From positions 1 to 29,193 of the IMG/VR virus record IMGVR_UViG_3300020378_000029: DNA of 29,193 nt; one strand, 5' to 3'. The translations under genes were made by a program, and so were the position numbers. Below are positions 1 to 8,672 of this stretch, in pieces. The stretch's first letter is position 1. Every line of letters begins with the position of its first letter. Below the pieces are notes generated by a model that saw only the letters and a program-made list of their open reading frames with translations, was not told the DNA's origin and ran no database searches. This DNA is from a virus.

Positions 1-495
1 AATTATTTGTGGTTTATAAGTTAAAGCACTTGTTGTATTATGAGAAGTATCAACTAAAGGAGGGCAATGCATACCTCTAATATATCCACTATTGTATTCT
101 CTTGATGTTAAACATAATGCTCTCCAACTACTACCACTACCAGAACCATAATTATTTGTAACATTACCATAACTACCACTACCAATTTTTCTTAGTATTC
201 TTAATGCACCACCATAACCACCATCACCAGAATTATGTGGACTTATATGTCCAAAAGTTAAATAAACTATAATAATACTATTAGTAGCTGAAGGTGTAAT
301 AGATGCTGTCCAAACACCAGATCCTGGATTAATGTCAGAAAAAGAAGTTCCTCCCGCCGATTGTTCCCAAGTACCTAACTGATAAGAATCTACTGTTTGT
401 AATAATTTACCACCACCAGCACCACTTACTGTACCCGTAAAGGCATAATTATCGGCTAGGTTCATTGATTCAGATTGTATTTTACTTAATGGCAT
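1..495 (-). CDS. Putative tail fibre / receptor-binding protein, partial (C-terminus beyond left edge)
   Basis: The frame stays open for 165 codons from the ATG at 495 to the window edge, so the C-terminus is missing. An AAGGAA ribosome-binding site lies 6 bases upstream, inside the end of the preceding gene. The protein is rich in Gly, Ser, Thr and Asn, with many GSGS-type stretches, as is usual for trimeric phage fibres. Near residues 20-30 it has GAGGGKLLQTV and then WTASITPSAT. The protein encoded at 795-1661 has the matching GGGKLLQVV and TASITPSAT, so the two look like relatives built from one fibre module. It closes the tail-fibre block. An adhesin role is inferred from composition, shared motifs and position; no enzymatic motif is seen. 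Confidence 0.7.
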   Translation of the reverse strand, partial: MPLSKIQSESMNLADNYAFTGTVSGAGGGKLLQTVDSYQLGTWEQSAGGTSFSDINPGSGVWTASITPSATNSIIIVYLTFGHISPHNSGDGGYGGALRILRKIGSGSYGNVTNNYGSGSGSSWRALCLTSREYNSGYIRGMHCPPLVDTSHNTTSALTYKPQII

Positions 496-498
496 AAT

Positions 499-795
499 CT
501 ATTCCTTTGGGTATTTATCCTTAACTGTTTTTATTGTTTTTTTCCATTCATCTATACCTTTATGATAAATAGTATCTAATTGTTCTTCTATTCTTGGATA
601 TTCTTTTACTCTTTGCATCTTATATTCATTAGCTTTATCTATCTTATCCAATTCTGTTTTTTTTGTTTTAATTTGGTCAACAGTAATTTTGTTTGGATTG
701 TCATCAAACCAAGTAATTTTATCATAATCTTCGCTTACTACTTTTACTTTTGCTTTTGCATCTAAAGCTAATATTGCATCTACTATATTTGCCAT
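499..795 (-). CDS. Small tail-fibre-associated protein (possible fibre assembly factor)
   Basis: Encodes 98 residues, highly charged (Lys/Asp/Glu-rich) and probably alpha-helical. The start ATG shares bases with the stop of the upstream fibre gene (TAATG), so translation is probably coupled. The C-terminal half contains YPRIEEQLDTIYHKGIDEWK. The motif YPxxxxQLDxxYHxxxxxWK recurs in small proteins beside phage tail-fibre genes, often annotated as fibre assembly or hypothetical tail proteins. No signal peptide or membrane segment is visible. A chaperone or assembly role is inferred from that motif and from its place between two fibre genes; it could equally be a minor structural part. Confidence 0.7.
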   Translation of the reverse strand: MANIVDAILALDAKAKVKVVSEDYDKITWFDDNPNKITVDQIKTKKTELDKIDKANEYKMQRVKEYPRIEEQLDTIYHKGIDEWKKTIKTVKDKYPKE

Positions 796-1661
796 TATGC
801 ACCTATTTCCATTAAAGTAATATTTGAAGTTGGAACTCCTGTTTCTTTATTATTATAAGAATAACCACCACCATTGATTACTAAAGTTGAATTGCTTAAA
901 CTACTGCCAAAATGGTTAGCATATCCTTTAAAATTATATGTTGTTGCAGAAGTTGTAGATGGAGTATCTAAAAAATGTATAGGTACTGCTCTATCTGGTT
1001 TTGAATAACTAGCATTATCTCCTCTAGCCACTATTGAATGTGCTGTTCCTACACCACTATTCCAACTACTTGCATCACCTGTACCAATAACAGTTGAACC
1101 TCTTAATAATTCTATACCATAGCTTTGAACACTTGAATTAGTTGAGGACATACTTATAAATCCTGTGAGTAATATTTTACTATCTGTTGCACTCGGAGTT
1201 ATACTTGCAGTAAAAACTTGCACTTTACTGTCAACATTAGTGTTTGAATAAGTAGCATAATCATTATTATGAACATTAACAACTTGTAATAACTTACCTC
1301 CACCTGCTTCTGCAAAACTATTATCACCTCGTAAAAATGTTGTACTGTTTTTTGTACCTGTAGCTGATAACTCACCTACACCTACACTCCCACTTGGTGG
1401 ATTTATCGTTCCCACCGATTTGCCCAAGTAGATACAGTACATATCGTCTGATGAAGATGTTGCCTCTGACAATGTTAATGCAGTACCACTTGCTGAATAT
1501 GCTGTAGTAGGTTCTTGTCTTACATTATTAATAAATAAAGCTATCTCATTAGCACTTGTTACTGAACTAGATAACGTATAAGACGTTGTTGCACTTGTTG
1601 AGAAATCTTGTTTAGATAGTGTTTGAAACGATGTTGCTGGTGCTGACCCCAGATAAGGCAT
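795..1661 (-). CDS. Putative tail fibre protein with GGGKLLQ module
   Basis: Encodes 288 residues, rich in Ser/Thr/Asn/Gly and low in charge, typical of beta-rich fibres. Three parts can be seen. An N-terminal segment (about 1-85) includes MPYLGSAPATSF and FINNVRQEPTTAY, resembling attachment segments of marine phage fibres. A linker with GTKNSTTFLRGDNSF lies near 105-115. A C-terminal domain begins at GGGKLLQVV and continues through FTASITPSATDSKILL. The last module is repeated in the partial fibre gene at 1-495. Translation starts one base after the stop of the preceding gene. A host-recognition role is inferred from composition and position; the receptor cannot be told from sequence. Confidence 0.75.
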   Translation of the reverse strand: MPYLGSAPATSFQTLSKQDFSTSATTSYTLSSSVTSANEIALFINNVRQEPTTAYSASGTALTLSEATSSSDDMYCIYLGKSVGTINPPSGSVGVGELSATGTKNSTTFLRGDNSFAEAGGGKLLQVVNVHNNDYATYSNTNVDSKVQVFTASITPSATDSKILLTGFISMSSTNSSVQSYGIELLRGSTVIGTGDASSWNSGVGTAHSIVARGDNASYSKPDRAVPIHFLDTPSTTSATTYNFKGYANHFGSSLSNSTLVINGGGYSYNNKETGVPTSNITLMEIGA

Positions 1662-1662
1662 T

Positions 1663-2007
1663 CTATGTTTGCTCCATAATTGATACTGACATGTCTAAAG
1701 CAGATCCCGCTGATGCTTGAGCTTTAACCACATCGGTTGTTTGTAATACTAATTTTTGACCACCAAAAACTTCTAATGTTGTGTTTGCTGGTATGCTCAC
1801 TGATTTTAACAAAAAGATATTAGCATTTGTTTCTGTATCAGATGTATCTGAAACCAGTTGCACATCTGCTGTAATTGCACTACTGGTAATATTACATAGT
1901 GACATTCCTAAAACAATTGTAGTTGTTGCGCTTGGTACAGTATATATTGTATCTAAAGAGCTGTTTGATACAGCAGCTTTAGTTTTTATTTTAAAAGTAT
2001 TTGCCAT
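1663..2007 (-). CDS. Small tail-region structural protein, unknown
   Basis: Encodes 114 residues, rich in Thr/Ser/Val/Ala with an alternating polar-hydrophobic pattern that suggests an all-beta fold (for example TIYTVPSATTTIVLGMSLCN and VSIPANTTLEVFGGQKLVLQ). The start has a good site, AAAGGAG, 6 bases before the ATG. It lies between the T7-type fibre stem gene and the second fibre gene and is read in the same direction. It may be a fibre-tip, decoration or adaptor protein. I do not recognise a named family; the structural role is inferred from composition and context only. Confidence 0.7.
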   Translation of the reverse strand: MANTFKIKTKAAVSNSSLDTIYTVPSATTTIVLGMSLCNITSSAITADVQLVSDTSDTETNANIFLLKSVSIPANTTLEVFGGQKLVLQTTDVVKAQASAGSALDMSVSIMEQT

Positions 2008-2017
2008 GTTTTCTCCT

Positions 2018-2677
2018 TTAACCTAAAGCAATAGCCAATGCCGTAGCATCAGCAAGTGTAGTTTCACCATCAGCACCTGCATTTCCTTGTGCACCAGTGT
2101 TACCAACTGGAATGCCAATTGTAAAATTAAAAGTAGCAGCTTGAGTCGTTCCTGAGTTTGTAATAGCAACTGTTGCATTACTACCTGCGCTCAAGGTATT
2201 TGTAGTTACAGATCCAACAGCTACAGTAGATCCATTAGAATCTACATAACTTTTTGTAGCTGCATCTTGAGCGGCTGATGGATTAGTAACATTTTTAATA
2301 CGTCTGCTTGTTGCATCAAATTGATCGGTGCTGTCTTTTGTTAAAGCATCACTAGCAATATCAATAGACTCTTGAGCCATATTAAAAGCCTGAATACTAT
2401 CGTTGTCTAAATCTGATTCCTTAAAGACAGAACCAGCAGCATAATCAACGAGTCTTGTAGATTGACTTGTAGCTCTTCTTATTTCTATTATTGCATCTTG
2501 AGCTGGAGGTGTTCCAAACTGTATTTGATTAGAACTAGGAAAAGTGTAGTGAGTTGTAATTGTCTTGGTTACTCCATCAACCTTTACGATAACATCATCA
2601 GTTGATCGGTAACTAAAAGGTACACTGAATGTAGTGGTACTGTTATTGCCAGTATAACGATTTAAAGCAAATGCCAT
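2018..2677 (-). CDS. Tail fibre stem protein with T7 gp17-like N-terminal domain
   Basis: Encodes 219 residues. The first 150 or so match the tail-attachment domain of T7 gp17: RYTGNNSTTTFSVPFSYRS, then VKVDGVTKTITTHYTF, IEIRRATSQSTRLVDYAAGS and SDLDNDSIQAFNMAQESID. A coiled-coil-like stretch and SAAQDAATKSYVD follow. Near the C-terminus is a short collagen-like run of G-x-y triplets (GNTGAQGNAGADGE), and the protein ends soon after at ALAIALG. T7 gp17 is 553 residues with a distal shaft and tip; here the adhesive parts appear to be in separate genes downstream (795-1661 and 1-495). The protein therefore probably anchors the fibre to the tail and docks the others. Anchor function is by family; the split-fibre model is inference. 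Confidence 0.88.
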   Translation of the reverse strand: MAFALNRYTGNNSTTTFSVPFSYRSTDDVIVKVDGVTKTITTHYTFPSSNQIQFGTPPAQDAIIEIRRATSQSTRLVDYAAGSVFKESDLDNDSIQAFNMAQESIDIASDALTKDSTDQFDATSRRIKNVTNPSAAQDAATKSYVDSNGSTVAVGSVTTNTLSAGSNATVAITNSGTTQAATFNFTIGIPVGNTGAQGNAGADGETTLADATALAIALG

Positions 2678-2686
2678 AGTTTTTCC

Positions 2687-5600
2687 TTATTGTTGTTGTT
2701 GTTCTTTAAGTATGTTTAGGATAGCTGGCACTTCATTCATACCAGCTTTTGCGAGTGATTTGGAAACCTCTTTGTTAATAAACTTATCAAATAAATCTTT
2801 GTTTTGTTCTGTCTTACCCTCTTCCATTATTGTAAGAAGCATAGCTTGATCTCTGATTTTTTGAATAGCAGCTTTAACTTTTGTAAAACCAGCTCCTCTT
2901 TTAGATACATCTTGAGTACCAAAAGGAAGTCCAGCTCTTGCATAAGCATTAACAACTTCAACAAGTCCAAGCTCTCTTGTTTTTCTCATGTATCGATCCA
3001 TAAGAGTTTCTTTACCATCCGCTGTTTTAGTTATATTAAGTTGTATTCCTGGTAAGAACCTATGAGTTACTTGTGGTATAAAATTTGTACCAGTAGCCTG
3101 ACCAGCAGCTATTAAATATCTTTCTGCATATAACTCTTCTTTCGTTACAGCTTCTTTTCTTATCTTAGTGTCCATTACATTTAGTCCAACAAATTTAGAC
3201 ATAAATGGATTGTGTATTTTTCTTGGTCTTCCTAAAGGTGTATATGAGTTAGCAATCGTTCCAGATTTAAACATGGACATAGCATACTGCTCTAAAGTTT
3301 GTGGATCTTTAAGTTGATCATCAAATTGGTAAGCAACATTTTGAATTGTTTTTGGTATAAGCAATCTTACTTTTGACGTAAAAAATTCCATAAGGTCATA
3401 TTCAGCATCCTTACTAGTGTCATCTATTTCATCTGTTAATTTTAATATTTGATCAATACCACCAAATAAATTAGCATCTCTTATTGTATTTACTATAGAA
3501 AACCATGCAGTTTGTACATACTGTAAAGTTTCTTTATATGCTGATGCATTAACAAATTCACCTTGTTCTCTTCTCATCTCAAGGTTAGTTAAATAATCAA
3601 AACTATTAAATAGTATTTTTAGAGGAGTAGATATAGGATCTAAATTTCTATAATTTATTTCTTTATCACCAATTCTAATTGTATAAGGAGGTAAATCACC
3701 ATACTCTTCTGACTGTCTTCTTAGCCTATGATTTGTAGCAGTAATACTACCAGTTGCATTTCCAGTTATATATAAAGACATAGCAGCAGCTACAACACTA
3801 TATCCAAACAATGCTTCACCATTAGCTCTTGCTTGTCTTCTGATTCCATTTTTACCTTGCAAGTCAGCTAGATATTTAGGAGCTAAAAACTGAACTCCAG
3901 GTGTCATCCTAACACCAACTTCCATAACTCTTATTGGAGTTCTAAAGAATAACTGTCCTACAATTTTCATTAAAGGATGTTTAGCTACAAAATTTTCATA
4001 AGCTCCAGCAATTTTTCCTACACCTTTGCTTGAAAACTCTCTCTTAAACAGAAAGTCTTTTGTAAAGTCTAAACCCTCAGTATCTAATCCAGTCTTCATT
4101 CCCTCTTTATTTTTATCTACTGCTTTCTTTACAAATATTTCTAGTTTCTTACCAGATAAACCTCTGTTTTTCCCATCTCTTATCAAAGCATCAATAGCAG
4201 TCTTTTTAAATTCCAAAGATTCATCTATTGTCTTTTTTATGTGACTCTTAAGATCTTCTTTAAACTTTTTACTTTTAACATACTTTATACCAAGCTTTTT
4301 ATCATTTAGAGCCTTTTCAGTAAACTCTTCAGCAGCTTGCCCAGCTATGTAACCTCTGTAAGTTGTCTGCTCAAAGAAAGCATCAGTTGCTAATAGAAGT
4401 CTAGGAAAAGTTCTTATTAAACCAGCACCAAATCTTTTTGGAATAGAGGGTAAATTCTTTCCACCAAACTCCATAAACTTATCATAAGTATCAGTAAGAA
4501 AAGCTTTTTCATATTTTAATGCTGCTCGGAAAGCTTTTATTCCTGCTCCAGCAGCTTCTTTTAATGCACCATATTGAGCTGATAAACCTTTAATAGCTCC
4601 GATACTATAATCACCTCTACCAAAAAATTCTAACAAAGGATTTAGTGCAGTTCTATAAAATGATGGTATACCATTAACAGTTAATGATGTTGTACTTAGT
4701 GCATTACTAATCATAAGTTCTGATACAAGCCTATTTACTGGTTGTAAAATACTGTCATAAACTTTTTTAGGTAAACCATCAGTTTCAAATGATTTTTGTA
4801 TAAGTGACTCTTCTACTTCTCTAAGCTTCTCTTTAAGCTCTACAACTTTTGTGTAATTGCCACTTGCAAATTCTGAATCAATTTGTCTGTTTAAAGATTT
4901 TATTAAAGGATTAATTCTTGCTTTTTGTAATCGTCTTACATAAGCATCCATAAATTGATTTAAATTTTGTTGTTGTTTCTTTGTTAATTTTACTGTTGGA
5001 TCATCAGGAACAACATCACTTACTTTTACTTTATTTAACGACCCAGCAAAAACTCTGTCTTGTCTTTGTCCTAATGTTCTAGCTGAAGATTGACTAAAAT
5101 CATCATCTAACTTAAATAGTTTATCTTCAAGTGTTTTTAAATTATTATAGTGATCTATTAAATCTCTACTTGGAATTTCATCTGTTGTTTTTTGTAATAT
5201 TTGAAATGTTTTTATTAATTTTGTGCTAATAGTATCTCTAGCTTCTCCGATTGACTTTTGTAATAACTGACTTTGTGCATCGGTTAATTCAGTTCCAAAT
5301 AATTTATGTAACTCGTCTACTTCGTCTAATCCTAATGTTTCAAGATCTTTAGTTACAGCTTCTACTAATTTACTTACAACTTTTCTACTTTGTATTCCAT
5401 CTTCATTTACACCTACTGGGGTATCATCTGTTAGCTGTTTAATCTTTCTTACTATGTCATTTAAATTATTAGCAATAGGATTAGAACCAAGAGTAGCTTC
5501 TTCTTCTATAAGTTTCTTTTCTTCATCAGTTACTTTTATTTTTTCTGATGGTAATTTCTTGTTTGTCTTTTTTGCAGTTAATAAGTTTGTTACTGTTTTA

Positions 5601-6364
5601 GCTCCAGTTCCTAATACACCACCTAAAGCTCCTCCGATAGCTGTAGCTAAAGCAACTTCACCTCCACTTATCTTTTCTTTTTTACCACCAGCAACTTCAA
5701 CTGTTTGCCTTGATACATTTTCTAAAGCTGAAAAGGTAGCTGTCTCGGTTGCTAACATTACACCTGTTCCAACAGATGATTTAAGTGCTTTTTTAATCTT
5801 TTGTTTCATCGCTTTTTTTGCAACAAATTTAGCACCAACTCCGATACCTAATGTTCCTACACTTAACCAATTAGTTAAATCTGTGCCCATACCAACAACA
5901 GCTCTTTTTGTACCAGACAAAGATAAACCTAAATCATCGTAGGCATCCATCATATATAAGAAAGCTTTCTTTTGTTCATCTGAAGCTCTTCTAATATAAT
6001 TAGCTTTAAACATTGTAGAGCCAAGATTATAGTTAAACCATCCCATTTGGTTAAGACCATACTCACCAGCTTCTTCGTCAGTACCATTAAAGTCTCTTCC
6101 TCGGTTCATTCTAAATATTATTTTAGAAGCATCAATAAAGTCAGGATCGTTTTTTAAGAACTCATCATTGGTAGAGTTTTCTGTATCAGGATCTTGATAC
6201 ATTTTATCGAAACTAGGTTTAGGAGGTTGTTGAGTTTCAGCTTGTTGTGGAGCTTGTGTTTTCTCATAAGCATCAATCTTTTCCTGCATTTGCTGAATAG
6301 TAAGGTCTTCATCTTTGAAATTATAATTCTTACCAGTTCTGGGATCAGTGTATTTTCTAACCAT
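2687..6364 (-). CDS. Large internal virion (ejection core) protein, gp16-like by position
   Basis: Encodes 1225 residues, the largest protein here, in the slot of T7 gp16 after the gp14-like and gp15-like genes. T7 gp16 enters the host envelope and helps form the DNA ejection channel. The N-terminus (KYTDPRTGKNYNFKDEDLT) is not the lytic transglycosylase domain of T7 gp16, and I see no clear Glu-Ser transglycosylase motif. Around residues 150-270 lie Gly/Ala-rich hydrophobic stretches (LSVGTLGIGVGAKFVAKKA; VALATAIGGALGGVLGTGA) that could insert in membranes. Long charged helical regions follow, and the C-terminus ends in a glutamine run. Its ATG shares bases with the upstream stop (TAATG). 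The family call rests on size, position and composition. Confidence 0.8.
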   Translation of the reverse strand: MVRKYTDPRTGKNYNFKDEDLTIQQMQEKIDAYEKTQAPQQAETQQPPKPSFDKMYQDPDTENSTNDEFLKNDPDFIDASKIIFRMNRGRDFNGTDEEAGEYGLNQMGWFNYNLGSTMFKANYIRRASDEQKKAFLYMMDAYDDLGLSLSGTKRAVVGMGTDLTNWLSVGTLGIGVGAKFVAKKAMKQKIKKALKSSVGTGVMLATETATFSALENVSRQTVEVAGGKKEKISGGEVALATAIGGALGGVLGTGAKTVTNLLTAKKTNKKLPSEKIKVTDEEKKLIEEEATLGSNPIANNLNDIVRKIKQLTDDTPVGVNEDGIQSRKVVSKLVEAVTKDLETLGLDEVDELHKLFGTELTDAQSQLLQKSIGEARDTISTKLIKTFQILQKTTDEIPSRDLIDHYNNLKTLEDKLFKLDDDFSQSSARTLGQRQDRVFAGSLNKVKVSDVVPDDPTVKLTKKQQQNLNQFMDAYVRRLQKARINPLIKSLNRQIDSEFASGNYTKVVELKEKLREVEESLIQKSFETDGLPKKVYDSILQPVNRLVSELMISNALSTTSLTVNGIPSFYRTALNPLLEFFGRGDYSIGAIKGLSAQYGALKEAAGAGIKAFRAALKYEKAFLTDTYDKFMEFGGKNLPSIPKRFGAGLIRTFPRLLLATDAFFEQTTYRGYIAGQAAEEFTEKALNDKKLGIKYVKSKKFKEDLKSHIKKTIDESLEFKKTAIDALIRDGKNRGLSGKKLEIFVKKAVDKNKEGMKTGLDTEGLDFTKDFLFKREFSSKGVGKIAGAYENFVAKHPLMKIVGQLFFRTPIRVMEVGVRMTPGVQFLAPKYLADLQGKNGIRRQARANGEALFGYSVVAAAMSLYITGNATGSITATNHRLRRQSEEYGDLPPYTIRIGDKEINYRNLDPISTPLKILFNSFDYLTNLEMRREQGEFVNASAYKETLQYVQTAWFSIVNTIRDANLFGGIDQILKLTDEIDDTSKDAEYDLMEFFTSKVRLLIPKTIQNVAYQFDDQLKDPQTLEQYAMSMFKSGTIANSYTPLGRPRKIHNPFMSKFVGLNVMDTKIRKEAVTKEELYAERYLIAAGQATGTNFIPQVTHRFLPGIQLNITKTADGKETLMDRYMRKTRELGLVEVVNAYARAGLPFGTQDVSKRGAGFTKVKAAIQKIRDQAMLLTIMEEGKTEQNKDLFDKFINKEVSKSLAKAGMNEVPAILNILKEQQQQ

Positions 6365-7962
6365 TATAGTGTCGGTATCTCAAAATCAGGAGCTGGAATG
6401 TCAAAAGTTGAGACATTTCTCTGATTTGCTGATCTATTATCTAATATTTTCATAAAACCAAAACCCTCTTCTAGTGCTTTCTTTGTTTCAATAGAAGCTT
6501 TTTGATATACTTCTTTTTCTAAGACACCTTGAGGTACTTTGCTAAAATCTCTTCCATTATTTTCATAAACAAATAATAGTAAGTCCTCAACAGCATCATC
6601 ATAATATTGTTGTGCCCAACCTTGTAAATCTACTCTTTGCTGAAGTATATCATATAAAGGACTAGCTTTAAAAGTTGATATATGAGAAGTAGAAACAAGA
6701 TTGAAATACCTATCATATTCTGGTCTATCCTTTAAATTTCTTGCACCATTAGCAAGTGATCTCACTTTTTTCATTAAAGCTATTTTTTCTGGCTTATTAA
6801 TATCCGTTGCACCTTTTATTTCTTCTAATATTTCAGATTCAGTTCTATCGCCTTTTAAAGTTGAACCAACTATCTGTATTTCAAGTTGTGAACTGTTAAT
6901 TAAACTTGTTTGATCGTCAACCTCATTTGGGTCTTGTGTATTTAAAAACTCTACTAAATTTTTATTTGCAGGATCGTAGTCTAAGTAACTTATTTTTTCA
7001 TTAGGGTTTTGTTCTTTTCTCTCATATAACTCTACTTGTTCCTGTCTTATTCTTAAAGTCCTCTCTCTTTCTCCAGCTTGAAATTTAGCAGATTGTCTTG
7101 CAAAAAGAGATTGTTCTATAGATACTTTTTTATCAGCGACTTGTTGTTTAAGATCAGGTGTTAAATAGTTTCCCTTTGGTATCATCTCTAGCACCTTTAC
7201 TGCCTGTGTAATGTCACCAGTCTCATCTGCAATTCTTTCAGCTACATCTAAAACAGTTTCAACTATTCCATCTCTTCTTGATATAGCATCTAAAGATGAA
7301 GATTTTGCCCAAGTATCATCTATTGCTTTTAATGAAGTAGGTTGAGCAGATGTTAAGTTACCTCTTATTACTAAAGATACTTTTCTTCTAAAATCATCAT
7401 TTTGTATCTGTATATCTCTTTTTGCTTGTTCTGATCTAAACTGTAAGTTGTACTGTCTGATCTGACCCTCTAGTGTAGATAATGCTCCTTGAGCAAAAAA
7501 CTCTCTGCCATCTACTTGCTGTGAAATATCTTGTCTTAAATCATTAAAGAATACTGATCGTGCACCAGCATTAAACTTTATGTTTTCATCTGATAATGCT
7601 TTTTGTATTTGTTCATCAAAATATTTTTCTGCATATTGAGCACCTAATCCTTCGGCAACCCTTGCTCTAACTCTAGGTGATAAATCAGGAAATATCTCTC
7701 CTACCTGTGTCTTACTAGCCAGTCCAAGCTCTGCATCTTTTTTAAACTCATTGACATAGAAATCAATTTTTTCTAAATCTTCTTTTTCTTTTTCTTGTCT
7801 TTTTTGTTCAACAATTTCAGAAGCTACACCTAAAGCATTTGCTAATTCACCAGCTCCTGTGCCAGCTTGTTGATTACCTCCTCCAGCAAAAGCATCTATA
7901 GGTCTTGCTTGAGGTTGTAGTCCTGGTTGTTTTAAGTTACCAACTGGTTTATTTTTTGCCAT
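6364..7962 (-). CDS. Internal virion protein, gp15-like
   Basis: Encodes 532 residues, mostly helical and Gln/Glu/Lys-rich, with few hydrophobic runs. The N-terminus is low-complexity (LKQPGLQPQARPIDAFAGGGNQQAG), and a long helical body follows (ASEIVEQKRQEKEKEDLEKIDF onward). T7 gp15 (747 residues) is a helical core protein ejected with the DNA that forms the periplasmic part of the channel; this one is shorter. The start has GAGGAAAG upstream. It sits between the gp14-like and gp16-like genes and its stop overlaps the start of the latter. Assignment depends mainly on gene order and helical composition. Confidence 0.78.
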   Translation of the reverse strand: MAKNKPVGNLKQPGLQPQARPIDAFAGGGNQQAGTGAGELANALGVASEIVEQKRQEKEKEDLEKIDFYVNEFKKDAELGLASKTQVGEIFPDLSPRVRARVAEGLGAQYAEKYFDEQIQKALSDENIKFNAGARSVFFNDLRQDISQQVDGREFFAQGALSTLEGQIRQYNLQFRSEQAKRDIQIQNDDFRRKVSLVIRGNLTSAQPTSLKAIDDTWAKSSSLDAISRRDGIVETVLDVAERIADETGDITQAVKVLEMIPKGNYLTPDLKQQVADKKVSIEQSLFARQSAKFQAGERERTLRIRQEQVELYERKEQNPNEKISYLDYDPANKNLVEFLNTQDPNEVDDQTSLINSSQLEIQIVGSTLKGDRTESEILEEIKGATDINKPEKIALMKKVRSLANGARNLKDRPEYDRYFNLVSTSHISTFKASPLYDILQQRVDLQGWAQQYYDDAVEDLLLFVYENNGRDFSKVPQGVLEKEVYQKASIETKKALEEGFGFMKILDNRSANQRNVSTFDIPAPDFEIPTL

Positions 7963-7976
7963 CTATACTTTCCTCA

Positions 7977-8672
7977 TTATATACCTGGTATCATGTTAGT
8001 TGAACTTTTCATAAATGGTGATACACCACTTAAACTTCCTAATCCTGTTGTTCCAGCAGCCGTACTACCAACTGCTAGATTACCCATGACAGGAGTTGTT
8101 GTCATAGCCGACCTACCCATACCAAAACTATTACCAAACGTACTACCAAAAGATGGTATTTTTAGTGCATCGCCTATTCCAGGAATAGCAGCTATTGATG
8201 CACCAGTAGATATAATAGAACCTAAGATGTTACCACCAACTGGCTGCTCTTGTTGTGCATATCTATTTGCAAGTGTTGCATAAGCTCTTGTTCTATCATC
8301 ATTAAGAGCAGCTACAGTGTTCGTAAAGTTTCTTTGAATTGTTTGGTTAGCCATGCCAGCTTGCATTTCTGTATCAGCTAAAATTGCATCTACTGACAAA
8401 CCAGTGATACCCGCTTCACCAAGCCTTACTTGTTTAGTAGCTCGGTTTTCCATAGCTTCTATTTTAGCTTGAAATAGTTCTTGTCCAGACTTCTCAGCTT
8501 CCTCTTGTTGTCTTCTATCTAAGATAGCCATGTCTCTTCTATAGGCGGCATCTGCATTAGCTCTTAAAACAGCATTTCTATCTTTAGCTGCACTTTCATC
8601 GTTCTCAGCTTGTATGTAGCTCAAAGCTCCCTGACCTATTGTCAAGACTGCTGCAACAACTGGATCACACAT
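7977..8672 (-). CDS. Internal virion protein, gp14-like
   Basis: Encodes 231 residues. A hydrophobic N-terminal helix (PVVAAVLTIGQGALSYIQ) leads into a long charged helix rich in Ala, Arg, Glu and Gln (about residues 22-95), and then a Gly/Ala/Ser/Met-rich low-complexity tail. This is the pattern of T7 gp14, the core protein that forms the outer-membrane pore during DNA ejection. The length is close to T7 gp14 (196). The start is preceded by AAGGAAT and overlaps the upstream gene by 8 bases. Function is by family pattern and by the gp13/14/15/16-like order of this block. Confidence 0.83.
   Translation of the reverse strand: MCDPVVAAVLTIGQGALSYIQAENDESAAKDRNAVLRANADAAYRRDMAILDRRQQEEAEKSGQELFQAKIEAMENRATKQVRLGEAGITGLSVDAILADTEMQAGMANQTIQRNFTNTVAALNDDRTRAYATLANRYAQQEQPVGGNILGSIISTGASIAAIPGIGDALKIPSFGSTFGNSFGMGRSAMTTTPVMGNLAVGSTAAGTTGLGSLSGVSPFMKSSTNMIPGI

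Noticed and set aside
2690-2705. Short CAA triplet run at the gp16-like C-terminus (and a similar one in the portal gene near 13990-14010) as a programmed slippage site
   Set aside because: Both simply encode glutamine runs in frame near the C-terminus; no extended product in an alternate frame is apparent.
5454-5942. 162-residue plus-strand open frame
   Set aside because: It lies antisense within the gp16-like gene, with biased Phe/Ser/Pro composition and no ribosome site; the minus frame is clearly the coding one.
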